Assembly: GCA_945861535.1 (NCBI GenBank)
Contig: CAMAUZ010000038.1
Location: 1 to 64,000, forward strand
Source of the DNA: Akkermansia muciniphila
GTDB taxonomy: Bacteria > Verrucomicrobiota > Verrucomicrobiia > Limisphaerales > BJHT01
Length of the DNA stretch: 64,000 nt
Direction: 5' to 3'
Within the stretch, counting starts at the first letter, position 1. The number at the start of each line of letters is the position of its first letter. A program made the position numbers and the translations under genes. The notes under the pieces are model-generated. The model was not told the origin of the DNA. It saw only the letters and a program-made list of their open reading frames with translations, and did no database searches. Below, one piece after another: positions 40,258 to 49,226 of the stretch.

Positions 40258-43200
40258 ATGAACATTTCAGCCGCCCGTCACGCCCTGATCGCCCTCGCCC
40301 TCGGCCTCCTCGTCGCGCCGCCAGCCCGCGGTGCCGAGCGCCTGCTGTACAATCGCGACATCCGCCCGCTGCTGTCCGACAAATGTTTTTTCTGCCACGG
40401 GCCGGACGCGCAGAAACGCGAGGCCAAGCTGCGCCTCGACGTTCGCGAGAGCGCCACGGCGGCCGGCGCGATCGTTCCGGGCAAGCCCGAGCAGAGCAAA
40501 CTCATCGCCCGCATCACCACGACCGATCCCGATGATCACATGCCGCCGGCCAAGGCAAAGCTGCGCAGCTTCACGCCCGCCGAGGTCGCGCTGCTGCGGC
40601 AGTGGATCGCCGAGGGCGCGGAATACCAAGCGCACTGGGCGTTCGTTGCGCCCATGCCGAACCCTGTGCCCGCGATGACGATGGAGGTGGCGACGACCGG
40701 TTCGGCCCCGGCGACGAAACCGTCCGCCATCCCGGCTCCGACCGCGATTGATGCGTTTGTCTGGCGCGAGTTGCAACGCCGTGGTCTGCGTCCGCAGCCA
40801 GAGGCGGATCGCGCAACGTTGCTGCGCCGCGTGAGTTTTGATCTCACCGGCCTGCCACCCACGCCGGAGGAAATCGAGGCGTTCGCGCGCGATACCGCGC
40901 CGCAGGCCTACGAGCGCGTCGTGGATCGTCTGCTGCAATCCGAGCGCTACGGCGAACGCATGGCGGTGGACTGGCTCGATGTCGCGCGCTACGCCGACAG
41001 CTACGGTTTCCAGGTGGACCGCGAGCGCGAGATGTGGCCGTGGCGCGACTGGGTCGTGCGCGCGTTCAACCAGAACCTGCCGTTCAACCAGTTCATCACC
41101 GCGCAAATCGCGGGCGATCTTCTGCCCAACCCGACCGACGAGCAGATTCTCGCCACTGCCTTCAGCCGCCTGCACCAGCAGGAAACCGAGGGCGGCAGCG
41201 TCGAGGAGGAGTATCGCGTCGAGTATGTCGCCGACCGCGTGCAGACCTTCGCCACGGCGTTTCTCGGCCTCACCTTCGAGTGCGCGCGCTGCCACGATCA
41301 CAAGTTCGATCCCGTCACGCAGAAGGAATATTACGGGCTGTTCTCCTTCTTCCAAAACATCGACGAGGCGGGCCTCTACTCGTACTTCACGCCGTCCGTG
41401 CCCACGCCCGCGCACATGATGCTGGAAGGGGCGGCGAAGGAAAAGCTGGCCGCCGTGCGGGAGAAGATCACGGCCGCTGAAAGGCACGGGCGCGAGTTGC
41501 GCGCGGCGGGCGGGGCAACGTTCGCCGCCTGGCTGAAGGCGCGTCCCGCGGAACTGAAGCTCCCCGGTGAACTCGCGCGCTACACCTTCGACACGCTCGA
41601 GAAGGGCAACAAGTGTACCAACGCCCTCGGCGGCGCGTTGGCCGCTACGCTGGCCGGCGAGAACAAGCTGGTCCCCGGCAGGCTCGGCAACGCGGTGCAG
41701 TTCAGCGGCGATGATCCGGTGAATCTGGCGCTCGGGAATTTCCAGCGGCACGAGCCGTTCAGCGTCGCGCTGTGGCTGCGCACGCCCGACGTGAAAGACC
41801 GCGCCGTGATCTTCCATCGCTCGCAGGCGTGGACCGATGCGGGCAGCCGTGGCTACGAACTGCTCCTCGAGGACGGTCGCCTCAAGTGGTCGCTCATCCA
41901 CTTCTGGCCCGGCAACGCGATCTCGATTCAAGCCCGCGCAACCGTGCCGACGAACACCTGGACGCACGTCGTCGTGACCTACGACGGCAGCAGCCGCGCC
42001 GACGGATTGCGGCTCTTCGTCAATGGCAGCGCGGCCGCGGTGGACGTGGTGCGCGACAACCTCACCAAGAACATCACGGGCGGCGGGCACGACAACATCT
42101 CGCTTGCCGAACGGATGCGCGACCGCGGTTTCAAAGGCGGTGCGATTGACGAGTTCCGCGTGTTCGGTCGCGTGCTCACGCCGCTGGAAGCGTTTGCCGC
42201 CCACGACGACGCGGCCGCCCGGACCTTGCTCGCGAAGTCTGAGGCGACGCTGACCGCCGCCGAGCGCGCGTTGTTGCAGGACTATTTCCTCGCGACCGAG
42301 GATACGGAATTTCAGAAGCAACTCACCGTGCTGAAAACCGTGCGCGCCGAACTCTCGCAACTTGCCGACGGGGTGAAGGAAATCATGGTCATGCGCGAAC
42401 TGCCGCAGCCGAAGAAGGCCTACGTGCTCTTCCGCGGCGAATACAACCAGCGCCGCGACGAGGTGCCCGCCGTCACGCCCGCCGCGTTGTCAGCGTGGCC
42501 CGCGGGCGCGCCGCGCAACCGCCTCGGCCTCGCGCAGTGGCTGACCGCGCCCGAGCATCCGCTCACGGCGCGCGTCACGGTGAACCGCTTTTGGCAGAAT
42601 ATTTTTGGGCGCGGCCTCGTGAAGACTGCTGAGGACTTCGGCAGCCAGGGCGCGCGCCCGCTGTATCCCGAGGTGCTGGACTGGCTCGCGCTCAAGTTCG
42701 TCGCGAGCGGCTGGGACACCAAGGCATTGCTCAAAGCCATCGTCACCACGCACACCTACCGCCAGCGCAGCGTCGCGGATGCGACCACGATGGCCGACGA
42801 TCCCGACAACGAACTGCTCGCGCGCGGCCCGCGTTTCCGGCTGCCCGCCGAGATGATCCGCGACAACGCGCTCGCCGCCGCCGGCCTGTTGAAAAATCAA
42901 CTCGGCGGTCCGCCCGTGAACCCCTACGAGATGAGCGAATCGTTCAAACCCGCCAATGCCAGCGGCGGCGACGGCGCGCTCCGGCGCAGTCTCTACACCA
43001 ACTGGCGGCGCACCGGCCCGCCGCCCGCGCTGCTCGCGTTCGATGCCCCGCGTCGCGCCGTGTGCTCCGCCCGGCGCGAGCGCACCGACTCGCCGTTGCA
43101 GGCGCTCATCCTGCTCAACGGCGTGCAATACGTGGAAGCCGCCCGCGCCCTCGGCGAAACCCTGCACCACGAGGCGAAGGGGGACGTAACGATGATGATT

Positions 43201-43437
43201 GAACGTGGTTTTTCGCGCTGCCTCAGCCGCAAGCCCGACGCGAGAGAAACCACGATCCTGCGGAAGCTCTACACGGCGCAGCTTAAACACTTTCAGGCGG
43301 CACCTGCCGAAGCCGCACAGCTTCTGAAAATCGGAAACACAAAACGCGACGAGAAGATTCCCGCCCCCGAAGCTGCCGCCGCGACCGTGCTCGCACAGGC
43401 CTTGCTCAACCACGATGGCTGCGTTGTGAAGAGATAA
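40258..43437 (+). CDS. PSD1-type protein: planctomycete cytochrome c, DUF1549, LamG and DUF1553
   Basis: A 1059-residue exported protein. The signal peptide (MNISAARHALIALALGLLVA) precedes a PSCyt domain with haem site CFFCHG, then DUF1549 (about 165-370), a LamG-like insert (about 455-640, RYTFDTLEKGNKC to EFRVFGRVLTPLEA) and DUF1553 (about 770-1030, starting near NRLGLAQWLTAPEHP). It pairs with the DUF1501 gene downstream, a combination very abundant in Planctomycetota and Verrucomicrobiota. The two are now separated by repeats and a GxxExxY gene. The start was chosen for the signal peptide. The role is unknown; polysaccharide binding is suggested by the LamG part. Confidence 0.92.
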   Translation: MNISAARHALIALALGLLVAPPARGAERLLYNRDIRPLLSDKCFFCHGPDAQKREAKLRLDVRESATAAGAIVPGKPEQSKLIARITTTDPDDHMPPAKAKLRSFTPAEVALLRQWIAEGAEYQAHWAFVAPMPNPVPAMTMEVATTGSAPATKPSAIPAPTAIDAFVWRELQRRGLRPQPEADRATLLRRVSFDLTGLPPTPEEIEAFARDTAPQAYERVVDRLLQSERYGERMAVDWLDVARYADSYGFQVDREREMWPWRDWVVRAFNQNLPFNQFITAQIAGDLLPNPTDEQILATAFSRLHQQETEGGSVEEEYRVEYVADRVQTFATAFLGLTFECARCHDHKFDPVTQKEYYGLFSFFQNIDEAGLYSYFTPSVPTPAHMMLEGAAKEKLAAVREKITAAERHGRELRAAGGATFAAWLKARPAELKLPGELARYTFDTLEKGNKCTNALGGALAATLAGENKLVPGRLGNAVQFSGDDPVNLALGNFQRHEPFSVALWLRTPDVKDRAVIFHRSQAWTDAGSRGYELLLEDGRLKWSLIHFWPGNAISIQARATVPTNTWTHVVVTYDGSSRADGLRLFVNGSAAAVDVVRDNLTKNITGGGHDNISLAERMRDRGFKGGAIDEFRVFGRVLTPLEAFAAHDDAAARTLLAKSEATLTAAERALLQDYFLATEDTEFQKQLTVLKTVRAELSQLADGVKEIMVMRELPQPKKAYVLFRGEYNQRRDEVPAVTPAALSAWPAGAPRNRLGLAQWLTAPEHPLTARVTVNRFWQNIFGRGLVKTAEDFGSQGARPLYPEVLDWLALKFVASGWDTKALLKAIVTTHTYRQRSVADATTMADDPDNELLARGPRFRLPAEMIRDNALAAAGLLKNQLGGPPVNPYEMSESFKPANASGGDGALRRSLYTNWRRTGPPPALLAFDAPRRAVCSARRERTDSPLQALILLNGVQYVEAARALGETLHHEAKGDVTMMIERGFSRCLSRKPDARETTILRKLYTAQLKHFQAAPAEAAQLLKIGNTKRDEKIPAPEAAAATVLAQALLNHDGCVVKR

Positions 43438-43438
43438 A

Positions 43439-43582
43439 GCACCACTAACCTGCACTAACCTGCACTAATGAAGACGGGGAAATATGGATTTGGATGGTAT
43501 CGACCTGCAGGAGCGGGACCATCGCTTCACACCCCCTCCATCCCATTCCCATTAGTGCCAGTTAGTGCAGGTTAGTGGTTTT
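43439..43582. repeat. 'CACTAACCTGCACTAA' inverted repeat, copy 2
   Basis: ACCACTAACCTGCACTAACC at the left and CCATTAGTGCCAGTTAGTGC with AGGTTAGTGGTTTT at the right enclose a 70-base centre. It is the left flank of the GxxExxY gene, and of the same family as 2868-2973 and 44029-44175. Confidence 0.8.
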
Positions 43583-43633
43583 CAATTCCCCGCTGCTATG
43601 TCAAATCAGCGGTAACCAAACTAACCCACAAAT

Positions 43634-44020
43634 ATGAAGACTAACTCCGATCAGTTGTTCGCTCAGGAAGGCTACGACCTCATGGCCGCTGCGTTCGCGG
43701 TTCACAACGAAACGGGCGGTGGTTTGTTGGAGGAGATTTATCAGGAGAGCATGGAACTGGAGTTGGGGCTCCGGGGCATTCCCTACTCGGCGAAACAAGA
43801 ACTGAAGGTTTTCTACAAAGGCCGGGAACTGAAGAAGCGTTACATCCCGGACCTCTTTGTTTACGAAGGCATCATTGTTGAATTGAAGGCTGTCTCCGCC
43901 CTCACGCCGGAGCACGAGGCACAGATCATCAATTACCTCCGGCTGACAAAGAAACCCGTCGGTTCTCTCATCAACTTTAGCCCCATCAAAGGCGTCGAGT
44001 GGAAGCGGTTCGTGATTTGA
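43634..44020 (+). CDS. GxxExxY family protein with a PD-(D/E)xK-like core
   Basis: A 128-residue protein. The name-giving motif is G30-L-L-E33-E-I-Y36, followed by the MELELGLRGIPY helix and a nuclease-like D73 (IPDLFV) with E83-L-K85 (IVELKAV), then ALTPEHEAQIINYLRLT. The family is frequent in Verrucomicrobiota, Bacteroidota and archaea. The D/ExK arrangement suggests a restriction-like nuclease fold, but the function is not known. It sits precisely between two copies of one repeat family and interrupts a DUF1553-DUF1501 pair, so it may have arrived with the repeats. Confidence 0.9.
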   Translation: MKTNSDQLFAQEGYDLMAAAFAVHNETGGGLLEEIYQESMELELGLRGIPYSAKQELKVFYKGRELKKRYIPDLFVYEGIIVELKAVSALTPEHEAQIINYLRLTKKPVGSLINFSPIKGVEWKRFVI

Positions 44021-44028
44021 ACCACTTT

Positions 44029-44175
44029 TTATAACCCCTAACCTGCCCTAACCTGCACTAATGAAAACAGAGAATGAATTTTTGAGAGCTGGCTTAATGT
44101 CGGCACCGCCCCAATCCACTTCGGCCATCCCTAACTTGTCCTCATTAGTGCCAGTTAGTGCAGGTCAGTGGTTTA
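44029..44175. repeat. 'CACTAACCTGCACTAA' inverted repeat, copy 3, overlapping a coding start
   Basis: ACCTGCCCTAACCTGCACTA at the left and TCATTAGTGCCAGTTAGTGC with AGGTCAGTGGTTTAAT at the right. The centre is longer than in the other copies, and the DUF1501 start codon (in CACTAATGAAAAC) lies in the left arm, so the right arm is translated as the N-terminus of that protein. Confidence 0.78.
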
Positions 44176-45581
44176 ATCGCCGCCGGTTCCTCTCACGGTT
44201 TGGTGCGGGACTCGGCGGGGTCGCCCTCGCGGAGTTACTTTCTTCCAAAGTGGTTTCCGCCCCCGGTCCCGATCGTGGTGCGCTCGGGATGCCGCACTTT
44301 GCGCCGAAGGCCAAGCGCATCATTTACCTGTTCATGTCGGGCGGGCCGTCGCAGTTGGATTTGTTCGATTACAAACCGCTGCTGAACCAGCGGCATGGCG
44401 AGCAGCTTCCGGATTCGGTGCGCGGTGGACAGCGGCTGACGGGCATGTCGGGGAATCAGTCGTCGATCCCGCTGGTCGGGTCGCCGTTCAAGTTCGCGCA
44501 GCACGGGCGCTCGGGCGCGTGGCTGAGCGAGTTGCTGCCGCACACGGCGGGCATCGCGGATGAATTGTGCGTGGTGCGCTCGATGTTCACCGAGGCGATC
44601 AATCACGGGCCGGGCGTGACGTTTTTCCAGACCGGCACGCAGATCGCCGGGCGGCCGAGCATGGGCGCGTGGCTGAGTTACGGGCTGGGGCAGGAGAACG
44701 CGAACCTGCCGTCGTTCGTGGTGCTCGTCACCAAGGGCAAGAGCGGGCAGCCGCTCGGCGCGCATCTGTGGGGCAGCGGCTTTCTGCCGTCCCGGCATCA
44801 AGGTGTGTTGTTCCGCGCGGCGAAGGATCCCGTGCTGTATCTGAACAATCCCGCCGGCGTGAGCGCGGACAGCCGTCGGCAGTTGCTCGACAGTCTGCGC
44901 GAACTGCACGAACACCAGCTCGCAGGCACGCCGGACGCGGAAATCCAGAGCCGCATCGATCACTACGAGATGGCGTTTCGGATGCAGTTCAGCATCCCCG
45001 AGGTCACGGACCTCGCGCAGGAACCGCAGCCGGTGCTCGACGCCTACGGCCCGGACGTGAAGACACCGGGGAGCTTCGCGGCGAACTGTCTGCTGGCGCG
45101 GCGGCTGGCCGAGCGCGGCGTGCGGTTCATCCAGCTTTATCATCAGGACTGGGATCATCACGGCGGCCTGCCGGGCGCGCTGCCGAAGCTATGCAAGGAA
45201 ACCGATCAGCCGGCGGCGGCGCTCATCCGCGATCTGCGCAGCCGTGGTCTGCTCGATGAGACGCTGGTCGTGTGGGGGGGGGAATTTGGCCGCACGAATT
45301 ATTGCCAGGGCAAAATCTCGGCGAACTTCGGCCGCGATCATCATCCGCGCTGCTTCACGATGTGGATGGCGGGCGGCGGGATCAAAGCCGGCCAGACCTA
45401 CGGCGAGACGTGCGAGTTCGGCTACAACGTGGCGAACAACGGCGTCCACATTCACGATTTGCAGGCGACGTTGCTGCATCAGCTCGGCATCGATCACGAG
45501 CGGCTCACGTACCAATTCCAAGGGCGGCGGTATCGGCTCACGGATGTGCATGGGAATGTGGTGGAGGATTTGGTGGCGTAG
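44061..45581 (+). CDS. DUF1501 protein 1, N-terminus supplied by a repeat
   Basis: An exported DUF1501 (sulfatase-like fold) protein of up to 506 residues. The core begins with a twin-arginine-like signal FNRRRFLSRFGAGLGGVALAE, then KAKRIIYLFMSGGPSQLDLFD, LPSFVVLV, RFIQLYHQDWDHHGG and VVWGGEFGRTNY, all standard. Residues before FNRR (from LSSLVPVSAGQW back) are encoded by the right arm of the repeat at 44029-44175. ATGs at 44061 and 44097 are both possible and both lie in the repeat. It is the partner of the DUF1549/1553 gene upstream. The function is unknown; a periplasmic hydrolase-like role is inferred from the fold. Confidence 0.9.
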   Translation: MKTENEFLRAGLMSAPPQSTSAIPNLSSLVPVSAGQWFNRRRFLSRFGAGLGGVALAELLSSKVVSAPGPDRGALGMPHFAPKAKRIIYLFMSGGPSQLDLFDYKPLLNQRHGEQLPDSVRGGQRLTGMSGNQSSIPLVGSPFKFAQHGRSGAWLSELLPHTAGIADELCVVRSMFTEAINHGPGVTFFQTGTQIAGRPSMGAWLSYGLGQENANLPSFVVLVTKGKSGQPLGAHLWGSGFLPSRHQGVLFRAAKDPVLYLNNPAGVSADSRRQLLDSLRELHEHQLAGTPDAEIQSRIDHYEMAFRMQFSIPEVTDLAQEPQPVLDAYGPDVKTPGSFAANCLLARRLAERGVRFIQLYHQDWDHHGGLPGALPKLCKETDQPAAALIRDLRSRGLLDETLVVWGGEFGRTNYCQGKISANFGRDHHPRCFTMWMAGGGIKAGQTYGETCEFGYNVANNGVHIHDLQATLLHQLGIDHERLTYQFQGRRYRLTDVHGNVVEDLVA

Positions 45582-46371
45582 TCGGGGCGCGGCGGGGATC
45601 CGGTGAGCATCGAGTTAGTCGGGTTCCTCGCTCTTCCCTCTCTGCGTTCCTTCCTATCTCTGCGGTGTAATAATTCGGCTTCGTGGGCGCTCGAGGATCG
45701 GGCGCGCGGACAGAACACCGCAGAGATGGGAAGGAACGCAGAGAGGGGGAGCCGCTACCCGAGCGGAGCGCGACCGTCCCGGTCGCAGCGCGCGGGGGGC
45801 ACGGGAGCGACGGCATTTTCCGAGGCCCGCCGCACTGCGTACGCGGTGCGGGCGGGGACGCCCGATTCCCGTCCCGGAGGGACGCCGGAGGAGATTAGCC
45901 GGGGGCAAGGCCGCCCCAGCGGACGCCGCCCCCGGATACTGTGCCTCGTGACCCCATGCCCCAACGGGGCATCGAAGAAAATGGCCTGGGGCGACGCATG
46001 GTGGCGAAAATGCTGTGGGGAGAACGCCGCCAAAGACTTCTTCGATGCCCCGCTGGGGCATGATTTTTTCGAGGGCGCAACCGGGGGCCGCGCCCGCTCC
46101 GCGGACTTGCCCCCGGCTAATTTCCTGCGGAGTCCCTCCGGGACGAAGAGCAAAGCGATGGCGACAATTCTTCGGCCGTCGGCCGTCGGCCAGGGCAGCG
46201 GCAAAATCCTCGCGGCAAACGCAAGTTTTCAGATCTTTAGTGACGAGAGGTCCTGCCGAAGATCTGCGCTGGGTAGGGCGCGTCTGTCCTCAGCGCGCCG
46301 GTTGCGCGTTCGCACGGGCCGCGGCGCGCTGGGGACAGACGCGCCCTACCTTTTCCGCCGCAGGCACGTCA
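45582..46371. repeat. Gene-free repeat block between the two DUF1501 genes
   Basis: No gene is supported in these 790 bases. Positions 45755-46147 hold CGCGACCGTCCCGGTCGCAG, GGAGGAGATTAGCCGGGGGC, CAACGGGGCATCGAAGAAAA and their mirrored partners (CCCCCGGCTAATTTCCTGCG, GTCCCTCCGGGACG). Positions 46273-46350 hold the GGGCGCGTCTGTCC palindrome, copy 3. The first part has CTCTCTGCGTTCCTTCC mirrored by GGAACGCAGAGAGG. Confidence 0.7.
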
Positions 46372-47805
46372 TCACGCCAGCATCTTGGTCAGCACGTTCC
46401 CGGAGACGTCGGTGAGGCGGAAGTCGCGGCCTTGGAAACGGAAGGTCTGGCGGAGGTGCTCGACGCCGAGCAGATGCAGGATCGTGGCGTGGAGGTCGTG
46501 GACGTGGGCTTCGTCTTCGACGGCGCTGAAGCCGAGTTCGTCGCTGGCGCCGACGGTCGCGCCGGCTTTCACGCCGCCGCCGGCGAACCACATGGTGAAC
46601 GCGTCGATGTGATGGTTGCGGCCGGGCGTTTCGCGGTTTTCACCCATCGGGGTGCGGCCGAATTCGCCGCCCCAGATGACGAGCGTGTCATCGAGGAGGC
46701 CGCGGGATTTCAGGTCGCGGATGAGCGCGGCGCAGCCTTGGTCCACGTCTTTGCAGACCTTGTCGAAGTCGGTGGTGAGGTTTTCGCCGGGGCCGCCGTG
46801 GCTGTCCCAGTTGGCGTGGTAGAGCTGCACGAAGCGCGTGCCACGTTCGACGAGGCGGCGCGCGAGCAGGCAGTTGCGCGCGAAGCCCGGCTTGTCTTTC
46901 TCGACGCCGTAGAGCTTGAGCGTCTCGGGACTTTCACCGCTGAGGTCGATGAGGTCGGGCGCGCTGGATTGCATCCGGTAGGCCATCTCGTAGGAGGCGA
47001 TGCGCGTGTTGATCTCGTCGTCGCCGGTCTCGACGAGGCGGGCGAGATTGAGGTCGCGGATGGCGTCGATGGCCTGGCGTTGTTTGGTGGCGGTGATGTC
47101 TTTCGGATTCGTGAGATTGAGGATGGGTTCGCCGCTGCCGCGCAGGGGAACGCCCTGATAGGATGTGGGGAGGAAGCCGCTGCCCCAGTTCACCGCGCCG
47201 CCCCGAGGACCGCGCGGGCCGCTCTGCAACACGACGAAACCGGGCAGATCATTCGCCTCGCTGCCGATGCCGTAGGTGACCCACGAACCGAGGCTGGGCC
47301 GCCCGAATTGCCCGCTGCCGGTGTTCATGAAGAGCTTGGCGGGGGCGTGATTGAACAGCTCGGCCTTGCACGATTTCACGAACGTGAGGTCGTCCACGAC
47401 GCCGGAAAGGTAGGGGAACATCTCGCTCACCCACGCGCCGCTCTGGCCGTGCTGCTGAAATTTCCGCCGCGTGCCCAGCAGCTTGTTGCCGTGGCTGCTG
47501 CCCATGAAGGCGAAGCGTTTGCCATCGGTGAACGAGGTCGGGATGGGCTGGCTGTTCAGTTCGATGAGCTTCGGTTTGTAATCGAACAACTCGAGCTGGC
47601 TCGGCGCGCCGGCCATGAAGAGATAGATGACGCGCTTGGCGCGGCCCGCGAAATGGCCGGGGCGCGGGAAGAGCGGGTTGGTGAGCTTCGCGGGCGCGGC
47701 GAGCGCGCGGCGTTCGTCGAGCAGCGACGCGAGCGCGAGCGAGCCGAGGCCCATGGCGCAGCGGCTGAAGAAATGACGGCGGGTGGCGTGGTGGAGAGGG
47801 TTCAT
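46372..47805 (-). CDS. DUF1501 protein 2 with Tat-like signal
   Basis: A 477-residue exported DUF1501 protein, clearly paralogous to the product at 44061-45581 (RAKRVIYLFMAGAPSQLELF, RFVQLYHANWDSHGG, VIWGGEFGRTPMGE). The signal is MNPLHHATRRHFFSRCAMGL with a twin-arginine pair. The start at 47805 was chosen over 47892. It belongs to the DUF1549/1553 gene at 49353-51953, but a 100-residue gene and two cassette-like genes lie between them on the same strand. The chemical role is unknown. Confidence 0.92.
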   Translation of the reverse strand: MNPLHHATRRHFFSRCAMGLGSLALASLLDERRALAAPAKLTNPLFPRPGHFAGRAKRVIYLFMAGAPSQLELFDYKPKLIELNSQPIPTSFTDGKRFAFMGSSHGNKLLGTRRKFQQHGQSGAWVSEMFPYLSGVVDDLTFVKSCKAELFNHAPAKLFMNTGSGQFGRPSLGSWVTYGIGSEANDLPGFVVLQSGPRGPRGGAVNWGSGFLPTSYQGVPLRGSGEPILNLTNPKDITATKQRQAIDAIRDLNLARLVETGDDEINTRIASYEMAYRMQSSAPDLIDLSGESPETLKLYGVEKDKPGFARNCLLARRLVERGTRFVQLYHANWDSHGGPGENLTTDFDKVCKDVDQGCAALIRDLKSRGLLDDTLVIWGGEFGRTPMGENRETPGRNHHIDAFTMWFAGGGVKAGATVGASDELGFSAVEDEAHVHDLHATILHLLGVEHLRQTFRFQGRDFRLTDVSGNVLTKMLA

Positions 47806-47809
47806 AGGA

Positions 47810-48112
47810 TTAGAAAAAACTGCCGAAGACGGAGGGAATGTCACGCGCAGCGGCGCGGAGGCTGGTGCCCTGCGAGCGGAGACGGAGGTCAAGGTCGGCG
47901 TCGGACTCGGTGCTGGTGAGGAGGTCTTCGATGAGCGCGCGGCGTTCCTGAAATCGCTCGGCGTGCGGATGGCGGTCGTCGAGCCAGTGCGCGAGCATCC
48001 GCGCGCGCATGTCCGGGAGCCGCCACATCATGCGGCCGTACTCGAGGCGCGCGATGTCGTCGGGGTTGGCGTAAGGCCCCCACGGGTCGCGCGGATTGGT
48101 TGGCTCATTCAT
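47810..48112 (-). CDS. 100-residue hypothetical protein upstream of DUF1501 protein 2
   Basis: It starts MNEPTNPRDPWGPYANPDDIARLEYGR and ends four bases before the next start, so the two are probably co-translated. The product is soluble, helix-rich and acidic-basic mixed (WRLPDMRARMLAHWLDD; RFQERRALIEDLLTS), with no signal. I do not recognise it. Use of Trp, Met and Tyr codons looks like real coding. Its 5' side abuts the last cassette-like site at 48123-48143. Confidence 0.62.
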   Translation of the reverse strand: MNEPTNPRDPWGPYANPDDIARLEYGRMMWRLPDMRARMLAHWLDDRHPHAERFQERRALIEDLLTSTESDADLDLRLRSQGTSLRAAARDIPSVFGSFF

Positions 48113-48137
48113 TGTGACTCAAGTTAGCTGCGCATGG

Positions 48138-48593
48138 TTAGGCCACTCCATAATAACTCGCAAAAATGCCACGCCCGCGAAATCTCTCCGCCAACTCCGC
48201 TTGCCCGTCCGCTTGATATATCCGTCTCCAAAACGGATCTAACTCTCTTGCGCGCTCCATCAATGCATTGCCAAGGGCCTGATCGGTTCCAGGAAAATCG
48301 AACCAATCGAGGCTGATCCCCAGCCCAAATGCCCAGCAGAAATCCGCATTCGTTTCGAGACGAGACCGATACTGGCGGAACAATTCAACGAAGCGCGCGG
48401 CATAAAGCTCTGTAGGCAGGGATTTTTGCATTCGCATCGCCTCGGTCGTGGCAATCCAGAGGTTGAATCCGAGTCGAACCACTGCCTCCCGGTCATCCGG
48501 GTCAGCACGCAGCCGCTCCTCAAGGGCGTCAATGGCCGGTGGGTAGTCCTCTCGAACCTCCAGTTCATGTATTTCAGACCAAGAAAGAGCCAT
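48138..48593 (-). CDS. 151-residue hypothetical protein in a cassette-like unit
   Basis: A soluble, acidic protein starting MALSWSEIHELEVREDYPPA; the helix pairs AIDALEERLRADPDDREAVVRLGFNLW look TPR-like, and the rest (FRQYRSRLETNADFCWAFGLG) is also helical. I do not recognise a family. The stop TAA is embedded in GCCTAAC (minus strand), the form of an integron inverse core site, and ten bases before the ATG is GTTAGCC. The GC content is visibly lower than that of its neighbours. This and the next gene look like two small imported units inserted into a conserved DUF1553-DUF1501 set. Confidence 0.75.
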   Translation of the reverse strand: MALSWSEIHELEVREDYPPAIDALEERLRADPDDREAVVRLGFNLWIATTEAMRMQKSLPTELYAARFVELFRQYRSRLETNADFCWAFGLGISLDWFDFPGTDQALGNALMERARELDPFWRRIYQADGQAELAERFRGRGIFASYYGVA

Positions 48594-48815
48594 AAGCGTA
48601 GTTGGCTAACAGGTGTTGAGACACCCCGTTTCAACGGTTTGTCCGAATGGAACTGAAGCCGCTGAAACGGCTCGTGCCGCTAGTTTCTCAGGAGGCCGCA
48701 TCGTGTTTGGTGTCACAATCATCTTCGTGAATCGTCGCGCCGAATCTTGGCCCCGAAACAAAGGCAAGCCACCATGCACGCTACTCCGAAAGCAACGTAA
48801 AACATCCGGTTAGGC
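48594..48815 (-). other. attC-like junction between the two cassette-like genes
   Basis: On the minus strand the segment opens with GCCTAAC (holding the stop of the membrane protein gene) and closes with TGTCTCAACACCTGTTAGCC just before the next ATG. The inner part contains the palindromic AAACCGTTGAAACGGGG and GCCGTTTCAGCGGC units. The 3' end matches that of 49199-49330 in 36 of 39 bases by eye. The size (about 210 bases) is large for an attC site, so the assignment is tentative. Confidence 0.4.
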
Positions 48816-49226
48816 CCTTCGCGTAAAATAGAATGGTAATGCGACGACATAACTCAGCAAAAACGAACCAACGAGAAGCAAAACTGCCCACTTCCTGCCT
48901 TCCTCTGTGAGAAAAAATCGAGTGTGCGGCCCGTCAGATGATACTGGCGCAAATAACATCATGGAGAATACCAGCAGCAATCCGACAGAAGGAGCAATGA
49001 GGAGCAGCCATCTTTGTGTCATCAAACTGGCAACAAGCGGGCAGAGCAAGCTGAACAAAAGCCAAAGGCCCAAGTAGGCGACGCCCTCCGCAATGTGATT
49101 GATGGCGAAACCCAAAAGCAACGCAAGTGCACTGCTGGCGAGAAGCGCGACCTGTGGTGCATCGCGCCTATCTTCAGAGTTGGTGGGAGATGTACTCACA
49201 GCGTGGCCTAACGGTTGTTGAGACAT
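48810..49226 (-). CDS. Small membrane protein in a cassette-like unit
   Basis: A protein of up to 138 residues with about four membrane helices (VALLASSALALLLGFAIN; VAYLGLWLLFSLLCPLVASL; WLLLIAPSVGLLLVFSMML; WAVLLLVGSFLLSYVVALPF). I do not recognise a family. The ATG at 49226 lies inside the repeat that precedes the gene. A GTG at 49199, directly after GTTAGGC, would give VSTSPTNSEDRRDAP and may be the true start. The stop TAA is inside GCCTAAC. The GC content is lower than that of neighbours. The unit has the layout of an integron cassette: core site, gene, stop within the inverse core site. Confidence 0.72.
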   Translation of the reverse strand: MSQQPLGHAVSTSPTNSEDRRDAPQVALLASSALALLLGFAINHIAEGVAYLGLWLLFSLLCPLVASLMTQRWLLLIAPSVGLLLVFSMMLFAPVSSDGPHTRFFLTEEGRKWAVLLLVGSFLLSYVVALPFYFTRRA

